From Gallionellaceae bacterium (GTDB lineage Bacteria > Pseudomonadota > Gammaproteobacteria > Burkholderiales > Thiobacillaceae): a stretch of DNA of 64,000 nt. Both the position numbers and the translations under genes were made by a program. Under the pieces are notes generated by a model, which saw only the letters and a list, made by a program, of their open reading frames with translations, ran no database searches and was not told the origin of the DNA. Below, piece by piece: positions 40,701 to 52,700 of this stretch. Position 1 is the stretch's first letter; the number at the start of each line of letters is the position of its first letter. The stretch lies in NCBI GenBank assembly GCA_028714875.1, contig JAQTLN010000002.1:62001-126000 (forward strand), read 5' to 3'.

Positions 40701-43700
40701 CTGGCCAATCCGGCCTTCACCGGCGCCGGCACCCTGGATTTCTCCCTGCTCGGGCAGACCTTCGAACTGGGCCAGGCGGTGGTCTACCACCAGGGCAGCG
40801 CCGCCATCGACGGCCTCGTGGACGGCAACACCTACTACATCATCACCGGCACCAACGAATTCAACCTGCAGGGCGACCAGCGCTTCGTGGAAAAGCAGGT
40901 GGTTCAACTGGCGGAGACCGAGAACGAGGCGCGCGGCGGGGTGGCGATCAAGATCGGGCCGGCGTCGGCGGGCGCGACCGGCTACAGCTTCGCGGCCAAG
41001 CATGTGCTTGATTCCGGTTTCGCCACCGGCGTCGGCGTCGTCGCCCAGTTGAGCGCCACGGACAAGGCCTCGGCCAGCGCCGGCCTGGCGAGTGAAGACC
41101 CCGCGCCGAGCAAATGGGACAAATTCAAGGAGACGCTATCCCCCAATCTGGCCGACAAGCTGTTCCAGGGCCTGACCAAGGGCTACCGCGACAACGCGGC
41201 CAAGTCGAACACCGGCGCCAGCAACACGCTCAGCGTCGCCGGCGCGCTGGCCTTCTCGTTTGCCGATCACACCGTGCTGAGCAGCATCGGCGGCACGGCC
41301 GAACTCAAGTCGAACGAGGATCTGGAGGTCAAGGCGACGCTCAAGGAAGCGTTCCAGCTCAGCGCCGAGAGCCGCACCGAGCCGCAGGCGAACGCCGGCG
41401 GCGGCAGCGCCGGTAGCAGCGCCGCGAACTCGGTCAGCGTCGCGGTGGATGTGGGCATCTTCAACAATTCGGCCAAGGCCATCGTTCACGGTGGCGCGCA
41501 ACTGGACGCGCTGAAGGCCAACCGGATCATCGCCGACGTCTCCTACCCCTTCCTCACCCGGCCCGACATGCTCGTGCCCACCACCCTGGGTGAAGTGGTC
41601 GACGCCCTGCAAAGCGAAGGCCCGGAAGCCGTCACCAAGTACATCGACAACACCCTGGGCTTCAAGTCCGGCCTGTTCAACAGTTGGGCGCGCAGCACCG
41701 CCAAGGCCGACAAGGTGGGCATCGCCGGCTCGGTCAACGTGCTGGTATTCACCGACCGGGCCGAGGCCATCGTCGAGTCCGGCGCGCTGATCAACCAGGA
41801 CGCGGCCTGGCATGACGACACGGGCAACCCGCACGTCAATCAGGGTGCCCGGCAGGGTGACCATCTCGGCGAGGAGACGGTCTCGGTCGAAGCGACCAAC
41901 TACATGCAGACGTTCAACATGACGGGCATCTTCTCCCTGCCCAGCCTGACCATCGACCCCAGCGACCCGAAGAAAAACAGCCTCTCGCTCAACCCGGTCG
42001 GCACGGCCGGCGAGCGCGGCGGCGCCGGCGGCGCCATCTACGTCAGCGTGCTGAACAACACCACCCATGCCATCGTCGAGGATGGCGCGCATATCGCCAG
42101 CGGCGGTGACGGCGGCTTCAACATGAAGGCCGAAGAAGCCATCTGGGGCTTCAACTTCACCCAGGCCGGCGGCGTCGGCGGCAAGTTCGCCATCGGCGGC
42201 AGCGTCGCCTACGTCGGCCAGGACAGCGACACCCTCGCGCAACTCGGCGCGGCGGCCTTCGTGACGGGCCGCAACGCGCGCATCTACGCCGGCGACCTGG
42301 AAACCGGCATCAACTGGGTCGGCGGCGTGGCCAAGGGCGAGGGAGTGGGCCTAGGCGTCTCGGTGGCGATCAACGACGTGACCCGCCATACCCGCGCGGT
42401 CATCGGCGCCATTGACCCGGTCACCGGCGCGGGCGCCCGCGCGGATGTCCAGATCGGCGTGAGCGAAGGCGTCGATCTACTGGCCAAGACCGATGGCGCG
42501 CTGTGGAGCTTCGCCGTCGCCGGCGCGCTGGTCAGCGACACCCCGGTGAAGCAGACCGCGGAAGACCCGCTCGATGGCGAAACCGCGCCGACCACGCCGG
42601 GTTCGCTGGCGCAGGACGCGCCCGCCAAGACCGGCATCGGCATCGCGGCGGCGGTTTCGTTCAACACGGTGAGCGATGTCACCCAGGCCTCGATCGCCGA
42701 TGCCGGCACGATCGCCGCGAAGACTTTGGCGCTGAAAAGCAGCAACGACAGCGACCTGATCGCCGCCACCGGCGGCCTGGCCTTCAGCAAACCCGACCAG
42801 AGCAACAACGCGGTCGCCCTGGCCGGCGCCTTCAGCAAGAACACGGTGAGCGGCACCACCCGGGCTTACCTCATGGACACCGCCGCCCATCTGAGCGGCA
42901 CCAGCGACAGCGTGTTCAGCGTGTCGGCCACGCGCGACTCCGAGATCATCGCCATCGCCGCCGGCGCGGGCGGCTCGCTCGCCACCGGCCAGAGCGCGTC
43001 CGGCGGCAGCAGCAATACGGCGTTTTCGTTGGCCGGATCGGTGTCGATCAACTCGATCGACGGCGCCACCGAAGCCTTCCTCACCGGCACCAGCATCAGC
43101 GTGGCCGGCGGCCAGACGACGCTGCTGGCACAGGACACCTCGGACATCTTCGCCATCGGCGGCGGCCTCTCGCTGTCGATCGCCAAGGGCGGCGCCGGCG
43201 GCGGCACCAACGCCGCTTCGTTCGGCGTGGCGGTATCGGTCAACCGCATCACCAGCCCGGTCACGGCCTACCTCGACCATTCCAGCGTGACGAATCTGGG
43301 CAGCGGCAACTTCTCGCTGCGCGCCAGCGTCGACACCACCATCGCCGCCTACACGCTGGGCGCGGCGGTCAGTGTGGTTTCCGGCACGCAGGGCGGCGGC
43401 ATTGCCGGCGCCGGCGCCGGTTCGGGCTCGATCAACACGATCAACGCCGACGCGATCGCGGCGGTGCGCAACGCCAGCAACGTGAGCACCCATGGCGGCA
43501 CGGCCACGGTGGCGGCGAGCAATAGCGCCGACATCACCGCCGATGCCGGCGGGTTTGCCCTGGCGCTGGCGCTGGGTGGCAGCGGCAGCAGCAATGCCGC
43601 CGCCTTCGGCGCGGCCTTCGCGGTCAACCACATCGGCGCGGATGGCGACCGCAACAGCGTCGAAGCCCTGATCGACGCCTCCACGGTGAACGCCGGCGGT

Positions 43701-46700
43701 GGATTCACGCTCAGCGCCGTCTCCCTGCTCGGCATCAGCGCCTTCACCATCGGTGCCGCCGGCGCGGTCAACGGCCAACCCAACTCGGCGGTCACCGCCA
43801 GCCTGGCCGGGGCGTTCTCGTTCAACAAGGTGCGCGCCAGCACCCAGGCCAAGGTACGCGGCAATAGCAGCGTCACCACCACGCTGGACGACGTCAACAT
43901 CAGCGCCAGCGACCAGAGTTCCATCACCGCCGATGCCGGCGGTTTCGCGGTGGCCTTGCGCAAGGCCGACTCGTCGGGCGCCAGCCTGTCCATCGGCGCC
44001 TCGCTCGCGCTTAACGACATCGCCAATCTCAGCGAGGCCAGCGTCGCTGCGTCGCAAGTCACCTCGGCCGGCGCGATCACGCTGGACGCCACCGCCACCG
44101 GCGGCATCGACGCGCTGACCATGGCCGGCGCGCTGAGCGCCACGCTGGGCGGCAACAGCCTGAATTTCGGCTTTGCCGGCGCCGGTAGCGGCTCGGGCAA
44201 CAAAGTGGCCAACAGCATCCAGGCCCGCCTGCTCAACGGCGCCGAACTCACCACGCTGAACGGCGGCGCGGTGAATGTGACCGCCTCGGACGAGCGCTAT
44301 GCCTTCGACCTGGGCTGGAGCTCCGCCGCGCAACTGGACGACGCCGGCAAGCAGGATGACGACGTCGACGGCACCACGGCCAACGAGGCCAGCCTCGACG
44401 AGGTGGGTGATGGCGTGATCCGCGCCAATCTGAAGTCGGCGTTCGCCGCTCAAGGGGTGAATTTCGCCAGCAAGCCCACGGTCAGCACCATCACCGCCGG
44501 CAGCGCCTGGCTGGTCAGCGAGGAGGGCGGCGCGGCTTATGTGCTGCGCCTCGAAGGCGGCGTATACAAAGCCTATGCCACCACGCTGATCCACGCCGAC
44601 GCCGGCGCCGTGGCCATCGCCCTCGGTTTCAGCCAGGGCGGCGGGCAGAGCATCAATGCCTCGGTGGGCGCGTCGGCCGCGGTCAACTCGGTCGCCAACA
44701 CGATCCGCGCCGATGCCGACGCCGCGACGGTGACCGCCGCCGGCGGCGTCACTTTCGAGGCCACCTCCAGCGCCACCATCAACGTGCTGACCATCGCCGG
44801 CGCCGCTGGCGGCAGCGTGTCCAGCGGTTCGGGCTTCGGTGTGACCCTGGCCGGCGCCGGCACCGGCGCCGGCAACTCGGTGGACAACAGCGTGATCGCC
44901 AGCATCGCCAACGGCAGCACGGTGAGCAGCGGCGGCGGCCACGACATCGCGCTGCGCGCCACCGACAGCAGTTTCATCGACGCCAAGGGCATCGCCGGCG
45001 CGCTGTCCATCACCGGCGGCGAGGGCGGCGCCGTGGCGCTGGGCATCTCGATCGCCACGAATGACATTTCCAACACCGTGCAGGCGCTGATCGACCACGC
45101 CGCCGTCCACTCCGGCGCCGGGCTGACGCTGGCCGCCAACAGCACCTCGGTCATCAACTCGCTCACCGTCGGCGCGGCGGTCAGCATCGCCGCCGGCGGC
45201 GAGGCGGTGGCGCTATCCGGCTCGGGCGCCGGCGCCAGTTCAACCAACACCATCGCCAACAGCATCGAAGCGTCGATCAGCCACGGCCAGTCGGTGAGCA
45301 CCGGCGCGGGGAGCGCCCTGCTGCTCTCGGCCGGCGATCATTCCAGCATCGACGCCATTGCCGTCGCCGGCAGCGTGGCCATATCGGCCACCTCCAGCGG
45401 CCTCTCCGGCGCCATCGCGATCGCGGCGGCCCTCGCCGACAACGACATCGGCAACAGCGTGACGGCGAGCATCGGCGACGGCAGCGTGATCAATGCCGGT
45501 GGCGGCATCGGCCTGACCGCCGCCAGCGACAGCCGCATCGACGCGCTGGCCGTGGGCGTGGCGGTGTCGGCGGCGGTGACCGATCCGGCCGAAGGGCTCA
45601 GCATTTCCGTGTCCGGCGCCGGCGCGTCGGCGATCAATGACATCCACAACAGCGTCGCCGCGCAACTGGGTGTCAGCGGCGGTGCGCGCAGCCAGGTGAA
45701 CGCCACGGGCGCCGTGACGCTCAGCGCCAGCGACGCCTCCAGCATCGTCGCCAACGTGCCGGCGATCGCGGTTTCCCTGAGCACCGGCGGATCGTTCTCG
45801 GTCGGCGCTTCGCTGTCACAGAACACCCTACGCGGCGCGCTGGACGCGTCGGTCGAAAACGTCCTGCTCGACATCAGCGCCGGCAATCTCGGGGTTGCGG
45901 CCTACTCGAGCGCCAGTGTCGACGCCAAGTTGAGCCCGGTGTCCGCGTCCATCGGCATCGCGGCGGCGGCGATCTCGGGTGCCTATGGCACCTCCACCGT
46001 GGCCGGCCACACCCAGGCCTGGCTGGGCGGCGGCGCCGACGTGACGCTGCATGCCGGCCGCGCCGACATCACCGCCAACTCCAGCGCCGACGCCAAATCG
46101 GCGCCCAAGGGCGGCAGCGGCAGCACCGGCCTCGCCGTCAACATCCTGCTGGCCGAGACCCGGGTCGAGCGCGACACCGCGGCCTTCATCGACGGCGGCG
46201 CCGTGTTGCTCGCCAATGGCCTGCGCGTCGCGTCGGACTCGACCTACAGCGCCACCACCGACATGCTGGGCGTGGCGCTGGGTGTGGCCGCCGGCAGTGG
46301 TGGCCGCTCGCAAGCCTATGTCACCGGCAACACCGAAGCCCGCATCGGGCCGGCCAAGGGAGCGGGGGCGCAGGCGGCCACCCGCATCGACGTCGGCGGC
46401 GGCGACATCGACATCGTTTCGACCTCGCACAACACCGCTACCGCCATCGCCAACGGTGGCGGCGGCGGCGGCCTCGCGGTGTCGATCTTCCTGGCCGATG
46501 CCGGCATCGGCAGCAACGGCGGCGACGACGGCGCGACGCGGGCCTATCTCGGCCAGGGCAGCTTCATTTCCGGCGGCACGCTGGACATCGCCGCCGACGC
46601 CAGCAACCACGCCAGCAGCGACATGCTGGTGGTTTCGGTGGGCTTGGTCGGCGGCAGCGGCGCGATCGCCACCACTCGGGGCGATGGCGATGTCGAGGCG

Positions 46701-49700
46701 TTTATCGACTCGGGGCCGGCTGATGTCGGCGTCTTCACCCAGCCGGTCGCGCTGACCGGCGCGGTCAGCGTGCTGGCCACCGGGCGCGAGACGCTTGACG
46801 CCACCGCCACCGGCGGCGCCGGCGGCGGCATCGCCATCGCCGGCATGACCGCCACCACCACCAGCGACAGCGACCTGCGCGCCTACCTGGGCACGCGCGC
46901 CGGCCTCTCGGCCAACGGTGTGACGGTCAAGGCCGACGCGCCGGTGCGCGACGCCAACGCCAAGATCATCGTCGGTTCCGTCGGCATCGCCGGTGGCGCC
47001 GGCGGCAAGGCCCAGGCCGACAGCCAGGGCAGCGTCGAAGCCTATCTGGGCAGCGGCGCGACCGTGGTGTCACCGAGCGGCGACGTCCGCGTCGAGGCCC
47101 TCGATACTTACAGCCATGCCCACGCCACGGCGCGGGGCGGAGCGGGCGGCGGCATCGCGATCGCCAAGTTCATCGCCGAGGCGACCACGGCCGGCAATAC
47201 CTTCGCTCATGTCGATGAGGGCGCCGACGTCACCGCGCGCGGCTTCACCCTGAAGGCCGACGCCACCGGCAAGGCCGAGAGCGACATGCTGACCGTGGGC
47301 ATCGGCCTCGGCGCCGGCGCGCTGGGCGAATCCACCGCCAACGCCAATGCCACCACCCAGGCGCTGTTCGGCCCCGCCGGGGGCACGGTCAGCGGCCAGG
47401 CGACGCGCCTGGCGGCGGGCGGCAACGCGCTGATCCTGGCGCAGTCTAACCAGACCGCCGAAAGCGATGCCGATAGCGTCTCCGGCGGCGGCATCGCGGT
47501 CGGCGGCATCCGCGCCGACGCCAACCTGAATACCAGCAACCAGGCGGTGATCGGCAACAACGCGAAACTGGCCGGCACCGGCAACGTCACGCTGCGCGCC
47601 ACGACCACCGCGCACGGCGACAGCAATGCCGACGGCGGTGGCGGCAGCCTGATCGCGCAGATCGACTCGGCCAAGGCCACGACGACGATGCACGACCAGA
47701 CCGGCACCCGTGTCGGTGACGCGGCGCGGGTCGACGCCAACGGCGCCTTGCTGGTCGAGGCGCTGCAAAGCCTCGAACTCGACGCCCTGTCCGACATCAC
47801 GAACGGCGGCCTCGGCACCGAGGCCAACGCCGACGCCATCGGCACCCTCGACGCCACCACGGTGAAGTCCGACATCGGATCGGCCACGCTGATCGGCCAG
47901 ACCCTGGCGGTGCGCGCCGACGTGAGCAAGATCGACGCCCGCGTCACCGGCAGCGCCGATTCCGGCGGTCTCATCACCAACACCAACGCCACGGCGACGC
48001 TGGATGTGACGACAGAAGCCGACGTGCTGGTGCACAGCGGCGCCGACCTCAAAGGCCGCGACACCCTGACCCTGGGCGCCTACCACAACGCCGGCAATGC
48101 CGGCGGCGCCCTCTACACCGCCGCCACCGCCGACGCGAACGGCTCCAGCCTCGGCGGCGGCACCGATGCCGGCGCGACCAACCGCCTGACCACGACCACC
48201 ACGGTGGATGCCGATGCCGGCGCCACGCTGCGCGCGCGCGATCTGGTGGTCGCGGCCGAAGCACACGGCACACCCAGCCGCATCGCCAACCCCACCGCCG
48301 ACGGCGCGCTGATCGACAGCCCGACCGAAACCACGCTGAAGTCGCTCACCGCCAACAGCAACATCGACTTCGACGCCACCGCCGTCCTGCTGGGCGCGCC
48401 CAGCCCCGACCTGCTGATCGACGCCGCCGGCAACGTGGTGCGTCAGCAGAACATCAACTTCACCCGCGTCGGTGACGAGATCCGCATCGCCGACATCGCC
48501 AATACCGGCGCGCTGGCGGGGTCGATGAAATTCTCCGTGCTGACCTTCCCGATCGCCAACAGCGGCGACGCGGCCAATCTGGTCAGCACCAGCGCCGTGA
48601 TTCGCGGCAACCCGGTGTTCGAATACCGCACCGGATACGAGAGCGTGACGATCAACGTCGCCTCCAACACCGCGTTGCGCACCGGCCTGATCGACGTCAT
48701 CAATCACGCCGCCGTGTTCAGCCCCGCCATCAGCATCAGCGCGAGCGACAAGACCGGGTTCCACTACACCACCCGCACGGACCCGGGCAACACGCTGATC
48801 GGTATCGACAATGCCGGCGCCAAGGCCATCACCCTGGCCGGCAACATCCTCAATCCGTTTGGCGGCACCCGTATCGACAGCGCCCTGGGCAGCATCATGG
48901 CGGCGAACACGGCGCTCAAGATCGAGACCGACAGCGCCGAACTGCGCGCGCGCCACGGCGCCATCGGCGGCGCCACCACGGCGATCCGCATCGACTCCAA
49001 CCGGCTCGCCGCCGAAAGCGGCGCGGCGGGTATGAACATCAACGAGATCGCCGGCGACCTGCTGGTTGAGCAGGCCTATGCCTTGGGCGGCACGGTGCGG
49101 CTGCGCGCGGCCGGGTCCATCCGCGACGGCAATGCCGGCCCGTTCGCCGACATCATCGGCGCCGACGTGATCCTGACCGCCGACGGCGGCGGCATCGGCA
49201 CGTTCGCCGACGCGCTGGAGATCGACGCCGGCGCGAGCAGCTTGTGGGCCACGGCCCAGGGCGACATCGTCATCGAGGACATGGCCGGCGCGCTGGGCAT
49301 CGCCCAGGTGGTGTCGCAGGCCGGCGGCATTCGCCTGGCCACGCGCGACGTCGGCAACAGCGCGGCTGAAAACATCCTGCTGGCCAATGGCGGCGTGCTG
49401 CGCGCGCTCCAGGGCGACATCACGCTGTGGTCGGGCGATGACGTCATTCTGGCCAGCGGCGCCGGCATCAGCGCCGGTGGTCTGGTGCGGGTCGAGGGCG
49501 ACCACGGCAAGGCCGACGACGCCTCGTTCGGCGTGACGCTGGACCTGCGCGGCGAAATTCGCGGCAGCTCGGTCAGTTTGCAAACCGGCGCGGGCGACGA
49601 CACGGTCGTGCTGGCCCAGGTGCTGTCCGACACCACGGTCGCCACCGGCGGCAACAGCGACCTCATCCGCGTCGGCAGCCAGGCAACGCCGACCGGCAAT

Positions 49701-52700
49701 ACCTTGGGCTTGCTGGATAGCGTGCATGCGCGACTGGATGTGCAAGGCGGCGAGGGTGTCGACCGGCTCGAACTGGATGACAGCGGCGACAGCGGCGCCA
49801 ACATCGGCGTGCTCGGCGCCAACAGCCTCAGCGGCCTGGGCATGGCCGGCGAGATCACTTTCGACCAGATCGACGATCTGGTGCTGACGCTGGGCAGCGG
49901 CGCCGACCGCCTGAGCGTGCTCGGCACCCGTGCCGGTGGCCGCACCGAGGTGTTGATGGGCGAGGGCGCCGACATTCTGGTGGCCGGCGACAGCGCCGGC
50001 GTGGTGAAGCACGGGCTCAACGCAATGGCCGGTCTGCTCAATGCGCAGGGCCAGGGCGGTAACGACGCGCTGTGGATCAGCGACCAGGTCAGCGGCGACC
50101 ACGCCGCCGACGAGAACATCGGCCTGCTCACCGGGCTGCGCCTCACTGGCCTGGGCATGGGCAACGCCGACCAGACCGTGGTGAACCCGGACGCGGGCAT
50201 CGCCTACGCTGAATTCGAGTCGCTCGCGCTGACCTTGGGCGACGGCATCGACGAACTGCAAATCCTCGGCACCTCCACGGCAACCACGGTGGACATGGGC
50301 GCCGGCAGGGACATCCTGGCCGTGGGTGATAGCACGCCCAGTAGCAGCCTCAACAGCATCAGCGGGCCGCTGACCGTGCTGGGCGGCGCCGATGGCGGCC
50401 TGCTCGGCGTGGCCAGCGGCGTGGCCGTGGACATGCGTGTGGAACGCGACGCGGCCGATGCCGGCATCGGCGTGCTGAGCGAAACCAGCATGGCCGGCGC
50501 GATCCGCTACAGCGGTTTCGACGCGCTGGCGCTGGTGCTGGGTGACGGCGCCGACAAACTCCAGATCGTGGATACCGCCTCGCAACTGGCGGTCGCCGCC
50601 GGTGGCGGCATTGACACGGTGACGATAGAAACCGTGTCGCACGGCACCACGCTGGAGTTGGGCGACGGCGCCGACCGGGTGACCGTGCATGGCGCCCAGG
50701 CCGCGTTGAGCATCGCGGGGCAAGGCGCGGGTGACGATCAGGACAGCCTCCTGCTCGATCTCGGCGCGCGGGCACAGAGCGTCCAGGGCAGCCTGCTGGG
50801 CAGCGGCGATGCGGGCTCGCTGGTCGGCTTCACGACGGGGGATGTCGGCTTCACCGGCATCGAGCAGTTGACGCTGCAACTGGGCGCCGGCAACGACCGG
50901 GTGACGCTCAGCAATGCGCTGGCGACCACGGCGGTCACCGTCAATGGCGGCCTGGGCGACGATGCCGTCGAGGTCTACGAGCTGGGCGACCAGACCACCA
51001 CCCTCAACGGTGACGTCGGTGACGACACCGTCACCCTGCACATCGCCGATGTGCCGGTGGCCGGCAGCTTCACGCACCTGGCCCTGTCGGTGGACAACCT
51101 GGTGGTGGACAACCTGCTGAACTTCAGCACGGCGGTGGACTGGACGGTGGTCGACGGCGCGGTGATCCAGGCGAGCATCGGCGGCGGCGCCAGCGCGGCG
51201 GTGGCGACGATAGACGGCGCCAACCAGATCCGGGTGCTGGCCGGCGCGCAATCCGACACCCTGAACATCGTCAGCGAAATCCCGGGCGACGTGACCGGCA
51301 TCATCGACGGCAACAGCGTCGACCTCACCGCCGGCCGCATCGTGCTGGTGCCGGGCGGCTTCAACGAGCTGGTGGACTACGAGGTGGTGGTCGATTTCGA
51401 CGCGCTGACCGGCACCAGCAACAGTTACTCGGTCGAGGACGGCTTCACGCTAACCAGCAATTCCGGTCTGCTCGGCCTGGACAACGGCAGGAGTCCGGCG
51501 GCGAAGCTGGCATCTGGCGCGGTCGCCACCTTGACCAGCGACAGCGGCGCCTTTTCGGCCGGGTCGCTGCTATTGGCCGCCGACGGCGCGGCCGACCTCA
51601 CCGTGCGCTTCAGCGGCACGACGCTCAATGGCCAGACCGTGATGGTGGATGCCACCGCGCCCGGACGCGATTCGGCGACCGGCCTGCCGGCATTCCGCCG
51701 CTTCGACTTCACCGCCGCCGGCTTCCGCGCGCTCAGCGCCTTGAGCTGGCAGGTGCTGGGCAGCGGCGCGCTGCTGATGGACAACATCGTGGCCGGGCGC
51801 ATCACCGGCGTCAGCGCCGGCGGCAGCACACCGACGCCGGTCACGGTGCCGATCTTCATGGCGTCGGCCAATCTCACCTTCGATACCAACACCGGCCGCA
51901 TCGCGACCGGCTATGTCGACATCGACCGCAACCGTGACGGCGTGGCCGATTCCGGCCAGCGCATCGCGGCCGGCGCTTATTTTTCCGGCACTGGCTATTC
52001 GGTCAGCGCCACCAGCACCGTGACCACGTTCTGGGTCGGCGGCGACATGGTGTTCCCGGCCAATGGCGGCGTGGTCAGCGCCGTCGGCAGCCGCGCCATC
52101 GCCCTGGTGGTGGCCAATGACGTGACGGTCGGCGCTAACACCGATTTCCGCGTCTCGGCCACCAGCACGGCCAGCGGCAGCACCGCCGCCGGCGCCGGCG
52201 GCGGCACGGTGGGCACGGCCGGCGCGGCCGGCACCCTGTATGGCTATCGCGGTTATCGCGGCAGCTATGGTTATGGCCAGGGCGGCGGCGGCGGTGGCGA
52301 CTCCACCGGCCAGGGCACCTATGCCTCCGGCACCTTGCGCGATGGCACGGCCGGCACCGCCGGCACCGCCGGCGGCAATGGCGGCGATGGCACGGTTGGC
52401 CAGGCCGGCGGCAGCGGCGGCAGCGGCGGCAGCGGCGCCGGTGGCGTGGGTGGTGCCGGTGGCGCTGGTGGCGCCGGCGGTCTTCCCGGCGCCGGCGCCA
52501 CCAGCGGGGGTGGCGGTGGCACGGCCGGCACCAAGGGCAACAAGGGTTCAGACTGGGTCAACGGTGGCAATGGCGGCCCCGGTGGCACCGGCGGCACGGG
52601 CGGCAGTGGCGCGGCGGGCGATAGCGGCGAAGCCGGCCTGCCGGGCAGCGCCGGCCTGAACACGGCGGTCGGCCTGGGCATCACCGGCGGTGGCGCCGGT

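Noticed and set aside
47070-51251. 1393-aa minus-strand frame (and similar long ones at 2809-5190, 42477-45110, 54783-57515, 59685-62213)
   Set aside because: All are antisense to giant coding regions, with Gly/Ala/Val/Arg/His composition typical of GC-rich shadows.
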